From positions 17,384-81,383 of IMG/VR virus record IMGVR_UViG_3300049846_000848: 64,000 nucleotides of DNA; one strand, given 5' to 3'. Positions 31,908 through 38,481 of this stretch are shown one piece after another. Position 1 is the first letter of the stretch; each line of letters begins with the position of its first letter. A model generated the notes under the pieces. It was given only the letters and a program-made list of their open reading frames with translations, did no database searches and had not been told where the DNA came from. This stretch comes from a virus. Made by a program: the position numbers and the translations under genes.

Positions 31908-32192
31908 ATGTTTGGATATACCATTGTCAGAAAGGATTATTTAGAAAGACTAGAACGCAATCACACTAAACTGCGGAAATTGGTGTATGTCACATCTTGG
32001 TTCTCCGGATGGAGAGATCTTAAGATTATATGGGATTACGTATTTACTGAGACATATTATGGAGGAATAGAGTCCTGCCGCAGGGAGTACGCTAAATCTA
32101 GGGGTACAGACGAGTATGGAAGTCCTAGGAAGTGTGAGATCAATATACCTAAAGTCATTCCAGCCGAACTAGACGGACTACCGGAGGATTAA
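31908..32192 (+). CDS. Small protein, unknown
   Basis: A 94-aa protein with an N-terminal helix (VRKDYLERLERNHTKLRKL) and a Tyr/Trp-rich centre (FSGWRDLKIIWDYVF). RBS AGGGGG lies six bases before the ATG. No family recognised. Confidence 0.65.
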   Translation: MFGYTIVRKDYLERLERNHTKLRKLVYVTSWFSGWRDLKIIWDYVFTETYYGGIESCRREYAKSRGTDEYGSPRKCEINIPKVIPAELDGLPED

Positions 32193-32193
32193 T

Positions 32194-32397
32194 ATGGACG
32201 CTAAAGCAAGATTAGAAGTATTAAAGGAAAGATTCGATCTATTGCAATCTTACTACAACTCCTATACTGAGGACGCATTAGCCGCACTATCATTGGCTTC
32301 AGCAGAGATATCTAGGTTAGAGGCAGAGATAGCGGAAAAGAGCGCTCCAATGAAGCCTAAACCTGGCATAAGGAGCTCTGAATGGCACCCATACTAA
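32194..32397 (+). CDS. Small coiled-coil protein, unknown
   Basis: A 67-aa protein, coiled coil in the first 50 residues (RLEVLKERFDLLQSYYNSY; LSLASAEISRLEAEIAEK), then a basic tail. RBS GGAGG. It overlaps the next gene by 16 bases. Function unknown. Confidence 0.6.
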   Translation: MDAKARLEVLKERFDLLQSYYNSYTEDALAALSLASAEISRLEAEIAEKSAPMKPKPGIRSSEWHPY

Positions 32398-32585
32398 TCA
32401 CCTGTATCGTATCCACCCTAGGACTCTCCCATACCTTTAGTTATAATAATACTAAGGTGCATAAAGAGACTATAGATTCTACCTTTAATTTCGAGGGGTT
32501 AGAGTCTATTGACAATTATTGGGCTATAAAAGACAATGAGGGTAGGGAAGTTACGTTCTTTCCTGAGTGCAAGGAGACTAAATGA
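32382..32585 (+). CDS. Small protein with signal-like N-terminus
   Basis: A 67-aa protein with a hydrophobic start (PILITCIVSTLGLSHTFSY) that may be a signal sequence, though the positive charge usual before it is missing. The rest is acidic and polar. AAGGAG precedes the ATG. Function unknown. Confidence 0.5.
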   Translation: MAPILITCIVSTLGLSHTFSYNNTKVHKETIDSTFNFEGLESIDNYWAIKDNEGREVTFFPECKETK

Positions 32586-32989
32586 AAATAGTTAATATTA
32601 AAGAACTAAGAGACTATAAAAGAGATAATGAAAGCTACGCGAATTTTGATGGTTATGAGATCGAGACTGAGACCGATATTATTAGATTATTAATATCTAA
32701 CTATCAAGCCTGCTGTGAGACTTGGGGGCAGATAACCTCTGCCGACGACTTAAAAGAGTTTATAGGAGCTGAGATCCTACGTTTAGAGACGGTATCTTCT
32801 GGTGATTGGACTAAGTCTGAGATCATTAAAAATAAGATAGATGAGTACTACGACGAAGTGGAAGCAGCCTTTATCAACATAGAGACTGACCGTGGACTAC
32901 TACAGCTAGCCGTGTATAATCACCATAACGGGTACTATGGGCATGATATACTTATAGAGAGCACCGCTAAGGTAGGAGAGACTAAGTGA
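32582..32989 (+). CDS. Small acidic protein, unknown
   Basis: A 135-aa acidic protein (ESYANFDGYEIETETDIIRL; IKNKIDEYYDEVEAAFINIE; LLQLAVYNHHNGYYGHDILI). RBS AAGGAG. The start overlaps the previous stop and its own stop overlaps the MTase start, so the three are coupled. The C-terminal His-Tyr segment recurs in small phage proteins I have seen. Function unknown. Confidence 0.65.
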   Translation: MKIVNIKELRDYKRDNESYANFDGYEIETETDIIRLLISNYQACCETWGQITSADDLKEFIGAEILRLETVSSGDWTKSEIIKNKIDEYYDEVEAAFINIETDRGLLQLAVYNHHNGYYGHDILIESTAKVGETK

Positions 32990-33888
32990 CCAAGAAGCTT
33001 AAGGTACTCGATTTATTTAGCGGCTGCGGAGGTTTTAGCCTAGGTTTGCATCGTACCGGTGGCTATTCTACCGTAGGCTTCTGTGAGATCGATGCTACCT
33101 GCCAGAAGGTGCTAGCTAAGAACTTCCCTGGAGTACCTATACTAAAAGACATTAGAGATTTAAAGTACTTAAAACCCTCCAAGGAACTATGCGAACATAG
33201 CCTTAACTATGACTTGTACTCTGGAGATATAGACGTTATAACCGCGGGGTGGCCTTGCCAAGGGTACTCGGTCGCAGGTAAGAAGAGAGGATTTAAAGAT
33301 GAACGAAGTGGACTTTGGACAGAGGTTAAGAGAGTCATTAAAGAAGTTGGACCTAGATGGGTCATCCTTGAGAACAGTCCCAATCTGCGAAATCTCGGAC
33401 TTGCAAGAGTCCTTCAAGATCTCTGGGAGATCGGGTATCATAACATCCGATGGGACATTCTCTCTGCAGAAGCCTACGGTGCCATTCACAAACGAGAACG
33501 CATCTATATCATTGCCAACCGTGACGGTTATGGACTCGATAGCCAAGCCCATGCCCCCGCGGAAGAAGCACAACGGAGGCGGACAGAAGCCTGGGCTGAT
33601 TTCAGTCGCGGGAGATGCCCTGAACCCCGCTTTTACCGAATGGATGATGTCGCTACCAATGGACTGGACCCTTCCTGCGGGATTAGTTCAAACGCAGGAA
33701 GACGTAGAGGAGATCCAGAAGTGGAACGAATCAGAAAGCAACGAGTAAAGCAGTGCGGTAACGGCGTTTATCTACCCATAATCACTGAGATAGGTCGTTA
33801 TATTCAACACATAGAGCTGGCTAACAACATTAATAGGCAGTCTATCCCAACTCAATCTAAAGAAGCTAACCAAACATCAACTACTTAG
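32986..33888 (+). CDS. C5-cytosine DNA methyltransferase
   Basis: A 300-aa protein with the family motifs in order: I DLFSGCGG (9-16), II around CEID (33-36), IV GWPCQGYS with Cys91, VI LEN (128-130), VIII KRERIYIIA (169-177) and X QCGNGVYLP (257-264). It would methylate cytosine in a specific site using SAM. The recognition region between VIII and X is short and lies where a second frame is overprinted. The start is GTG, overlapping the previous stop, with GGAGAG before it. Confidence 0.85.
   Translation: MTKKLKVLDLFSGCGGFSLGLHRTGGYSTVGFCEIDATCQKVLAKNFPGVPILKDIRDLKYLKPSKELCEHSLNYDLYSGDIDVITAGWPCQGYSVAGKKRGFKDERSGLWTEVKRVIKEVGPRWVILENSPNLRNLGLARVLQDLWEIGYHNIRWDILSAEAYGAIHKRERIYIIANRDGYGLDSQAHAPAEEAQRRRTEAWADFSRGRCPEPRFYRMDDVATNGLDPSCGISSNAGRRRGDPEVERIRKQRVKQCGNGVYLPIITEIGRYIQHIELANNINRQSIPTQSKEANQTSTT
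33299..33748 (+). CDS. Overprinted second frame in the methyltransferase gene
   Basis: A 149-aa reading frame in the +1 frame relative to the methyltransferase, wholly inside it. It reads like real protein: SGIITSDGT (45-53), SLPTVTVMD (71-79) and LNPAFTEWMMSLPMDWT (108-124). I associate the last with a conserved LNPxWVEWLMGFPxGWT block of phage cytosine methyltransferases and related proteins. Its ATG has AGAGGA eight bases upstream. It may be a true overlapping gene, or the fossil of a frame swap in the MTase C-terminus. Confidence 0.5.
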   Translation: MNEVDFGQRLRESLKKLDLDGSSLRTVPICEISDLQESFKISGRSGIITSDGTFSLQKPTVPFTNENASISLPTVTVMDSIAKPMPPRKKHNGGGQKPGLISVAGDALNPAFTEWMMSLPMDWTLPAGLVQTQEDVEEIQKWNESESNE

Positions 33889-33896
33889 GCTACTCC

Positions 33897-33926
33897 TTGA
33901 CTCATCCCTCATTCCGTCTGTAATAT
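33897..33926 (+). promoter_or_regulatory. Sigma70-like promoter
   Basis: TTGACT and TAATAT are 18 bases apart, with TG before the -10. It lies in the gap after the methyltransferase gene, 30 bases from the -10 to the ATG at 33956. Confidence 0.65.
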
Positions 33927-33955
33927 CCTCCTATAACCACTACTTAGGAGGCATC

Positions 33956-34195
33956 ATGACTTTAAAGCAATATAAGACACTTACCGGAACTTACCTTTAT
34001 AGCCACAATGAAGGTCGCCACGGCGAAGACTTCCGTGAAGTCCAGATACATACTAGATCTAACGATGCTGATCCCAACAATAGAATCTATCTAGTCATCA
34101 TAACTGACGGATTCAGATACTTAGATCAATGCCACGTAAAGGGATCTAATAACGCCAAAGAAGCCGCTTTAAAGCTACTTAAGTCGATATCCTAA
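33956..34195 (+). CDS. Small protein, unknown
   Basis: A 79-aa protein with a mixed fold (LTGTYLYSHNEGRHGEDF; NRIYLVIITDGFRYLDQ; NAKEAALKLLKSI). RBS TAGGAGG. It appears to be a single-gene unit, with its own promoter and another promoter right after it. Function unknown. Confidence 0.65.
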   Translation: MTLKQYKTLTGTYLYSHNEGRHGEDFREVQIHTRSNDADPNNRIYLVIITDGFRYLDQCHVKGSNNAKEAALKLLKSIS

Positions 34196-34235
34196 ACAAC
34201 ATCTATCGGAATCGTATCAATGCTTTAAAAAGGTA

Positions 34236-34263
34236 TTGATCGAGGCTATAGATATGCTACTAT
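34236..34263 (+). promoter_or_regulatory. Sigma70-like promoter with extended -10
   Basis: TTGATC and TACTAT are 16 bases apart, with TGC before the -10 (TATGCTACTATA). It closely matches the promoter before 25691. The ATG at 34283 follows 20 bases later. Confidence 0.65.
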
Positions 34264-34282
34264 ACTTGAAAAGGAGGTAAGT

Positions 34283-34363
34283 ATGAGACATGTTTCAAAC
34301 TCAGACTCGGTACTGTTAATAGCAGTAGTGATCTGGTTAGTAGCCATACTAAACCAGATCTAG
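34283..34363 (+). CDS. 26-aa membrane peptide
   Basis: A 26-aa frame with a single hydrophobic helix (VLLIAVVIWLVAIL). It has one of the strongest ribosome sites in the window (AAAGGAGGTAAGT) and a clear promoter, so it is very likely made. It ends two bases before a multi-helix membrane gene. Function unknown; a small membrane toxin or modulator is possible. Confidence 0.6.
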   Translation: MRHVSNSDSVLLIAVVIWLVAILNQI

Positions 34364-34364
34364 T

Positions 34365-34676
34365 ATGTGGCCCTATCTATTAGTATTAATAGCAGCTGCT
34401 TCAACTAATGCGGCGCTGCCATTCACTCGATTCGCCCAATCAAACTACCTATATCTAATAGGCTTAAGCTCTGCATTAGTATCCAACGTAGCGTGGCTAT
34501 CATTAGCCCGTATCACGCCTAAACTAGAACTAGCTAGAGTAGGATTAATATGGGATGCTACCCTAACTATATGTTATTTAGTAGTGCCTATAATGCTAGG
34601 GGCTAGATTTAATATGCAAATGGGATTAGGATTGACTTTAATTATAACAGGCGTCTTAATAGTTAAAGGCGCATAG
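34365..34676 (+). CDS. Four-helix membrane protein, SMR-like
   Basis: A 103-aa protein with about four membrane helices and little soluble sequence. The last helix (GLGLTLIITGVLIVKG) recalls the C-terminal helix of small multidrug resistance (EmrE-like) transporters, and the size fits. The family link is a guess from topology. It lies two bases after the 26-aa peptide and is probably translated with it. Confidence 0.55.
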   Translation: MWPYLLVLIAAASTNAALPFTRFAQSNYLYLIGLSSALVSNVAWLSLARITPKLELARVGLIWDATLTICYLVVPIMLGARFNMQMGLGLTLIITGVLIVKGA

Positions 34677-34688
34677 AGGAGGATATAG

Positions 34689-35420
34689 GTGAGATTAAAA
34701 CCATTTTTTACTTATTATGGAGGAAAATATAGGATTGCTCCTAAATATCCCTCCCCTAAATACGATAAGATAATAGAACCGTTCTGCGGTAGTGCTGGAT
34801 ATTCTCTAACTTATTCTCAAAAAAGAATTCATTTATATGATGTTAATGAGCGAATAGTAGGGTTATGGAATTATCTAATAAAAGTAGACGAGAAGGAGAT
34901 CTTAAATTTACCAGAGATATTTAATCATATTAGTGAATTAACCAATATTCCCCAGGAAGCTAAATGGTTGATAGGCTTCTGGTGTAATAAGGGATCGTGT
35001 GAGCCTAGGAATATGCCTTCTAGTTGGATGAGATCAGGAGTTAGACCCAATTCTTATTGGGGAGAGGCTATAAAGAATAGAATAGCATCTCAACTTAAAC
35101 ACATAAGGCACTGGAGTTGTGAGCTTAAAAGTTATAACCAATTAGTAGATAATTCACCCGCTACTTGGTTTATTGACCCTCCTTATTCATCTACTGCGGG
35201 AAGGCTATACACTTACGATAGTATAGATTACACGCAACTCTCTGAGTTTTGTATGAATAGAAACGGACAGACTATAGTATGTGAATCAGAGGGAGCCTCA
35301 TGGCTACCGTTCACCCCCTTATGTGTAGCTAAGGGGTCAGAAAGTCCTAGGGGCGGGAAGAAAATAATAGAATCGATATGGTATAATGACATTAAGATCA
35401 TCATAGAGGAGGACAAATGA
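34689..35420 (+). CDS. D12-class N6-adenine DNA methyltransferase (second)
   Basis: A 243-aa protein with the SAM-binding opening FTYYGGKYRIA (7-17), EPFCGSAGYS (30-39) and the catalytic DPPY (163-166) followed by SSTAGRLY. It is the second adenine methyltransferase in the window and lacks the Leu-Gln repeat of the first, so it probably recognises a different site. The start is GTG with GGAGGATATAG before it. Its stop overlaps the lipoprotein start. Confidence 0.85.
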   Translation: MRLKPFFTYYGGKYRIAPKYPSPKYDKIIEPFCGSAGYSLTYSQKRIHLYDVNERIVGLWNYLIKVDEKEILNLPEIFNHISELTNIPQEAKWLIGFWCNKGSCEPRNMPSSWMRSGVRPNSYWGEAIKNRIASQLKHIRHWSCELKSYNQLVDNSPATWFIDPPYSSTAGRLYTYDSIDYTQLSEFCMNRNGQTIVCESEGASWLPFTPLCVAKGSESPRGGKKIIESIWYNDIKIIIEEDK

Positions 35421-36196
35421 ATAAGTTATTGATTTTACTATTAGTATTCACAGTATCATGCGGTAAAAAGCGCCATGGCGTATCAGATGGAGGCGGTGGT
35501 AGCTCTAACCCAGCTCAACCAGCCCCAGTAGGCACCGTATCGGATCAATATGTCTCAGTACAGCAGGCAGTTATATGCCTATCCACTGACACCAGCTGTA
35601 CCGCCGAGGAGGATGAGGTAGTCGAACATGGTCATTCATATTCTAAAGGGCATAGACGCTATAAAAGACTCTTATTGGAGTTCATGAATCCAATGAAGCT
35701 AGCCTTAGCTGCCAGCACTAGTCTATCTACCGTGATATATACGGCTACCAATAGCGGTAGTATCGTGCTGGGACCATTAACTACGTCTACCTCGACTGGC
35801 TTTGAGATAGCACCTAGCTTCGGTACCGTCAGTGTAGCCTCATTCGACAGTAACGACCTAAAGAAATGTGGCATTAGTGGCACCGATCGCTGTACTACTA
35901 CCATAGTTAGGGCCTATATTTCTAGTCGCTCACCTAACTTTGTTGAGGATGGTGCTAAAGTGATGATCGGTGGCGTAGTCTTGAGCGATATAGACGGCGT
36001 AGGTGAGGCTGTGACGCTCATATCTGGGCCTATTGGGTCGAATCAGAACCGTATCCGTAACTCTCCGATAGGACAGAATCCATTTGGAGGAGCTGAGACA
36101 GATCTAGGCGAGTTAGTATTAGATCTAAGCAACGCTAATCTAGGTAGTTACAGCGTGACGGTGGTTATAGAGTTAGCAATTGGGCCGCTACCATAG
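35417..36196 (+). CDS. Lipoprotein with Gly/Ser-rich linker
   Basis: A 259-aa protein starting MNKLLILLLVFTVSCGKK: a signal peptide with lipobox and lipidation at Cys15. A linker (SDGGGGSSNPAQPAP) leads to a beta-rich domain of about 200 aa with four Cys. It would be anchored in a membrane, facing the periplasm or the surface. Phages seldom encode lipoproteins this large. A superinfection-exclusion or cell-surface-changing role would fit, but no family is recognised. Confidence 0.75.
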   Translation: MNKLLILLLVFTVSCGKKRHGVSDGGGGSSNPAQPAPVGTVSDQYVSVQQAVICLSTDTSCTAEEDEVVEHGHSYSKGHRRYKRLLLEFMNPMKLALAASTSLSTVIYTATNSGSIVLGPLTTSTSTGFEIAPSFGTVSVASFDSNDLKKCGISGTDRCTTTIVRAYISSRSPNFVEDGAKVMIGGVVLSDIDGVGEAVTLISGPIGSNQNRIRNSPIGQNPFGGAETDLGELVLDLSNANLGSYSVTVVIELAIGPLP

Positions 36197-36206
36197 GAGG
36201 TATAAC

Positions 36207-36557
36207 ATGTTGATATTAGGTGTAATGTTAGCCGGAGCTTTAAGTGGATGTATTATTGGTTATTTCATTGGCCAATCTATTGGATTCGATAGAGGCGTAG
36301 CGTTAGCTGAAGTAGCAGAGAACAATATGGATTACTATAGGGAGTATCTTTTAGAGGAGGTATGGGAGATTAGAAAGACCTTATTATTCAAGACCTCCTA
36401 TTACGAAGGGATAGTAGCGGCTCATCTGTTAGCCTTATTACACTGCCTCATAGATGAGAATGATGATACTATTAAGAACTCAGATGAGGTGGTGACTGCC
36501 TTCTTAAAGGCATTCCCTATATTAGGTCAAGGAGAATCTAATGATACTATCAAATAG
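36207..36557 (+). CDS. Small membrane protein, unknown
   Basis: A 116-aa protein with an N-terminal Gly-rich membrane helix (MLAGALSGCIIGYFIGQSIGF), a glycine-zipper-like pattern, followed by a helical soluble part. AGGAGGT precedes the ATG at 36207. A lipid attachment at the LSGC is possible but the sequence before it is short for a lipoprotein signal. Function unknown. Confidence 0.65.
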   Translation: MLILGVMLAGALSGCIIGYFIGQSIGFDRGVALAEVAENNMDYYREYLLEEVWEIRKTLLFKTSYYEGIVAAHLLALLHCLIDENDDTIKNSDEVVTAFLKAFPILGQGESNDTIK

Positions 36558-36813
36558 GACTGGTCGATACCGTAGCGCTAATGAACCTACTAACTACAAC
36601 TGCGACGACTGTAATAAGCCTATATGGACTAGGATTGGAGTGTTTACTCAGTATCATGGCCAATGCTATTACAATAACGATTGTAGTAAGACTGAGCCTG
36701 AATCAGTGCTTGTATGGGATGATAAACTATGGCAAGATACACCTAGACAAAAGATTGTATGCTACGAGTGTAGCAATAAGTATCTAGAATCACGTAAGGG
36801 TACAGAACTATAA
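36541..36813 (+). CDS. Small zinc-finger-like protein
   Basis: A 90-aa protein with CDDCNKP, an internal Cys region (GQCYYNNDC) and CYECSNKY, spaced as a zinc-binding pair. RBS AAGGAG. It overlaps the upstream gene by 17 bases. Function unknown. Confidence 0.65.
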   Translation: MILSNRTGRYRSANEPTNYNCDDCNKPIWTRIGVFTQYHGQCYYNNDCSKTEPESVLVWDDKLWQDTPRQKIVCYECSNKYLESRKGTEL

Positions 36814-36823
36814 GGAGGACCAA

Positions 36824-37081
36824 ATGAATCGAGCACAACAATTGAAAGCATTAGTAGCCAAGGCCCACACGTTCGCTAAGGACGCTAACCTAACTTATAA
36901 CGATAAGAACCTATCGCTATTCGTTAATGATGGGGGAAGTATTACCATTCAACGTCACTACAACCAGGATACCTCAGTGATAACATTGAGCGAGGAAGAG
37001 GCTAAGATTCTAGCTGGTTTTATTAACAACGCTTATAAACCAATTGATTCTAATGAGTCAGATATGACTATTAATAACTAG
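36824..37081 (+). CDS. Small helical protein, unknown
   Basis: An 85-aa protein (RAQQLKALVAKAHTFAKD; SEEEAKILAGFINNAY). RBS AAGGAGG. No family recognised. It is followed after 11 bases by a coiled-coil gene. Confidence 0.65.
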   Translation: MNRAQQLKALVAKAHTFAKDANLTYNDKNLSLFVNDGGSITIQRHYNQDTSVITLSEEEAKILAGFINNAYKPIDSNESDMTINN

Positions 37082-37092
37082 AGGAGCATACC

Positions 37093-37398
37093 ATGTCAAT
37101 CCATGACCAAGCACCGATCGTTAAACTAGAGAAGAAAGTAGCTAAGAAGTTCTCAGAAGCCTTAGTATCTGAGATGCGAGGCTTGACTCAGTCCCAACTA
37201 GAGGACGAAGTCTTCCGCTTATCTAAGAACGTAGAAGAAGTAGTTAAAGCCAAGGAAGACGACGAGAAGCTAAAGCAGCTACAGTCCGAGATTAATGAAG
37301 CTAGAGGCGTTTATGATGACGCTAAGCGCGGGTTGAATCTTAAGATTAAGTTCCTTCTGGCGTTGTATCTAGACAAGTACGGTACTGACTTAAAATAA
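37093..37398 (+). CDS. Coiled-coil protein, unknown
   Basis: A 101-aa, strongly helical, charged protein (KLEKKVAKKFSEALVSEM; QLEDEVFRLSKNVEEVVK; KQLQSEINEARGVYDD). RBS AGGAG. A coiled-coil dimer is likely; function unknown. Confidence 0.65.
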   Translation: MSIHDQAPIVKLEKKVAKKFSEALVSEMRGLTQSQLEDEVFRLSKNVEEVVKAKEDDEKLKQLQSEINEARGVYDDAKRGLNLKIKFLLALYLDKYGTDLK

Positions 37399-37408
37399 GG
37401 AATTAGCT

Positions 37409-38167
37409 ATGAGTGAATTAGAGTGGTTCGATTCATACAATCTCATACATGATAAGCCGCAGCCTAGGGCGTCAGAAAATGCTGCAGTTTATACGGTTCT
37501 ATATCATACGTTATGGGAGTTATGCATGTTTAATCATGTCATGGCTAACGTATCGACAGCCCTATTTTCAGACCATGCCTTAATCAACCCCTCTAACTCT
37601 CTGAGCTATCGTCAAGCCCCGTGGCTTAATATTCGTGCTAGTCACGATAATGCTACGGGGCTTATTTCTATAGCCAGCGCATACCATGACCTAGTTGATA
37701 AAGGTAGCCAATGGCATAAGATCCGTATCTTACCAGACTACTTACACCCCCGCGATATCATCTATTACGGCTACGTCCAGCGTAAATGGTGGTCATACCC
37801 ACTACTACCTGTATTGTTTTGTATTCTTTTGATTACAGTTATGACTAGATATAAGACTAGGCCCGGTCTAATTGACTGGATTAAGTCTGGATTTAAGGCT
37901 GAGCGACGTAAGATGTTGAAATCAGATACAGAGATACTAATGTGGATGAGATTCCGGCTACTTAGCCATCGTAAATGCATCTCTCTAATGGCTAAGGTGC
38001 TAGAACCTATGATGAATAGACGCTTTCACCTACAGTCCAAGCATCCGGTCTATATCATGGACTTAGTCGATATATATTTTAAGCAGGATGATCCTTCTAC
38101 CCTACACCCGCTGCAAGAACTAGCCCGTGAGTATGCCTTCCGATGTAACTATAGGAGAGTATTCTAA
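37409..38167 (+). CDS. Membrane-associated protein of phage family, unknown
   Basis: A 252-aa protein. The first 125 aa look soluble and begin with WFDSYNLIHDKPQPRASEN, a phrase I recall from phage proteins of unknown role. One membrane segment lies near residues 130-147 (YPLLPVLFCILLITVMTR). The rest is basic and helical. The HPRDIIYYGYVQ segment also recalls that family. RBS AAGGA. I make no functional assignment. Confidence 0.6.
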   Translation: MSELEWFDSYNLIHDKPQPRASENAAVYTVLYHTLWELCMFNHVMANVSTALFSDHALINPSNSLSYRQAPWLNIRASHDNATGLISIASAYHDLVDKGSQWHKIRILPDYLHPRDIIYYGYVQRKWWSYPLLPVLFCILLITVMTRYKTRPGLIDWIKSGFKAERRKMLKSDTEILMWMRFRLLSHRKCISLMAKVLEPMMNRRFHLQSKHPVYIMDLVDIYFKQDDPSTLHPLQELAREYAFRCNYRRVF

Positions 38168-38397
38168 TGCCATATACCACTACCCCAGTTCTACTATATC
38201 TAGTAAAGCTAACCAAGGCTCAATGGGTTATAACTGCTGGGGTGGATAAGCCTCTATCCGGCGAGATGATATTTACCAGTGATTTTGAGGCATTGGAATG
38301 GGCTACAGCTTATGTATCCACTTGGACCGACCGAATCAATCTAATCCCGGTAGATTCTACCTATAAATCCATAAGATTAGAGATAGACCAGCGTTAA
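38167..38397 (+). CDS. Small protein, unknown
   Basis: A 76-aa protein (VLLYLVKLTKAQWVITAGVD; FEALEWATAYVSTW). The start overlaps the previous stop by one base (TAATG). Last gene of the accessory block before the tail promoter. No family recognised. Confidence 0.65.
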   Translation: MPYTTTPVLLYLVKLTKAQWVITAGVDKPLSGEMIFTSDFEALEWATAYVSTWTDRINLIPVDSTYKSIRLEIDQR

Positions 38398-38416
38398 GCG
38401 TAACTCCTTATTTATT

Positions 38417-38432
38417 CGTATAATTACTAAGA
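38417..38432 (+). promoter_or_regulatory. Putative late promoter, copy E
   Basis: CGTATAATTACTAAGA lies before the tail tube gene, 58 bases from TATAAT to ATG, the longest leader of all copies. The leader contains two hairpin-forming stretches. No -35 is seen. Confidence 0.6.
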
Positions 38433-38481
38433 TAGGTGGGACGCCACTTAAGTTACAATACCTTACGTAAGGAGTATTATT

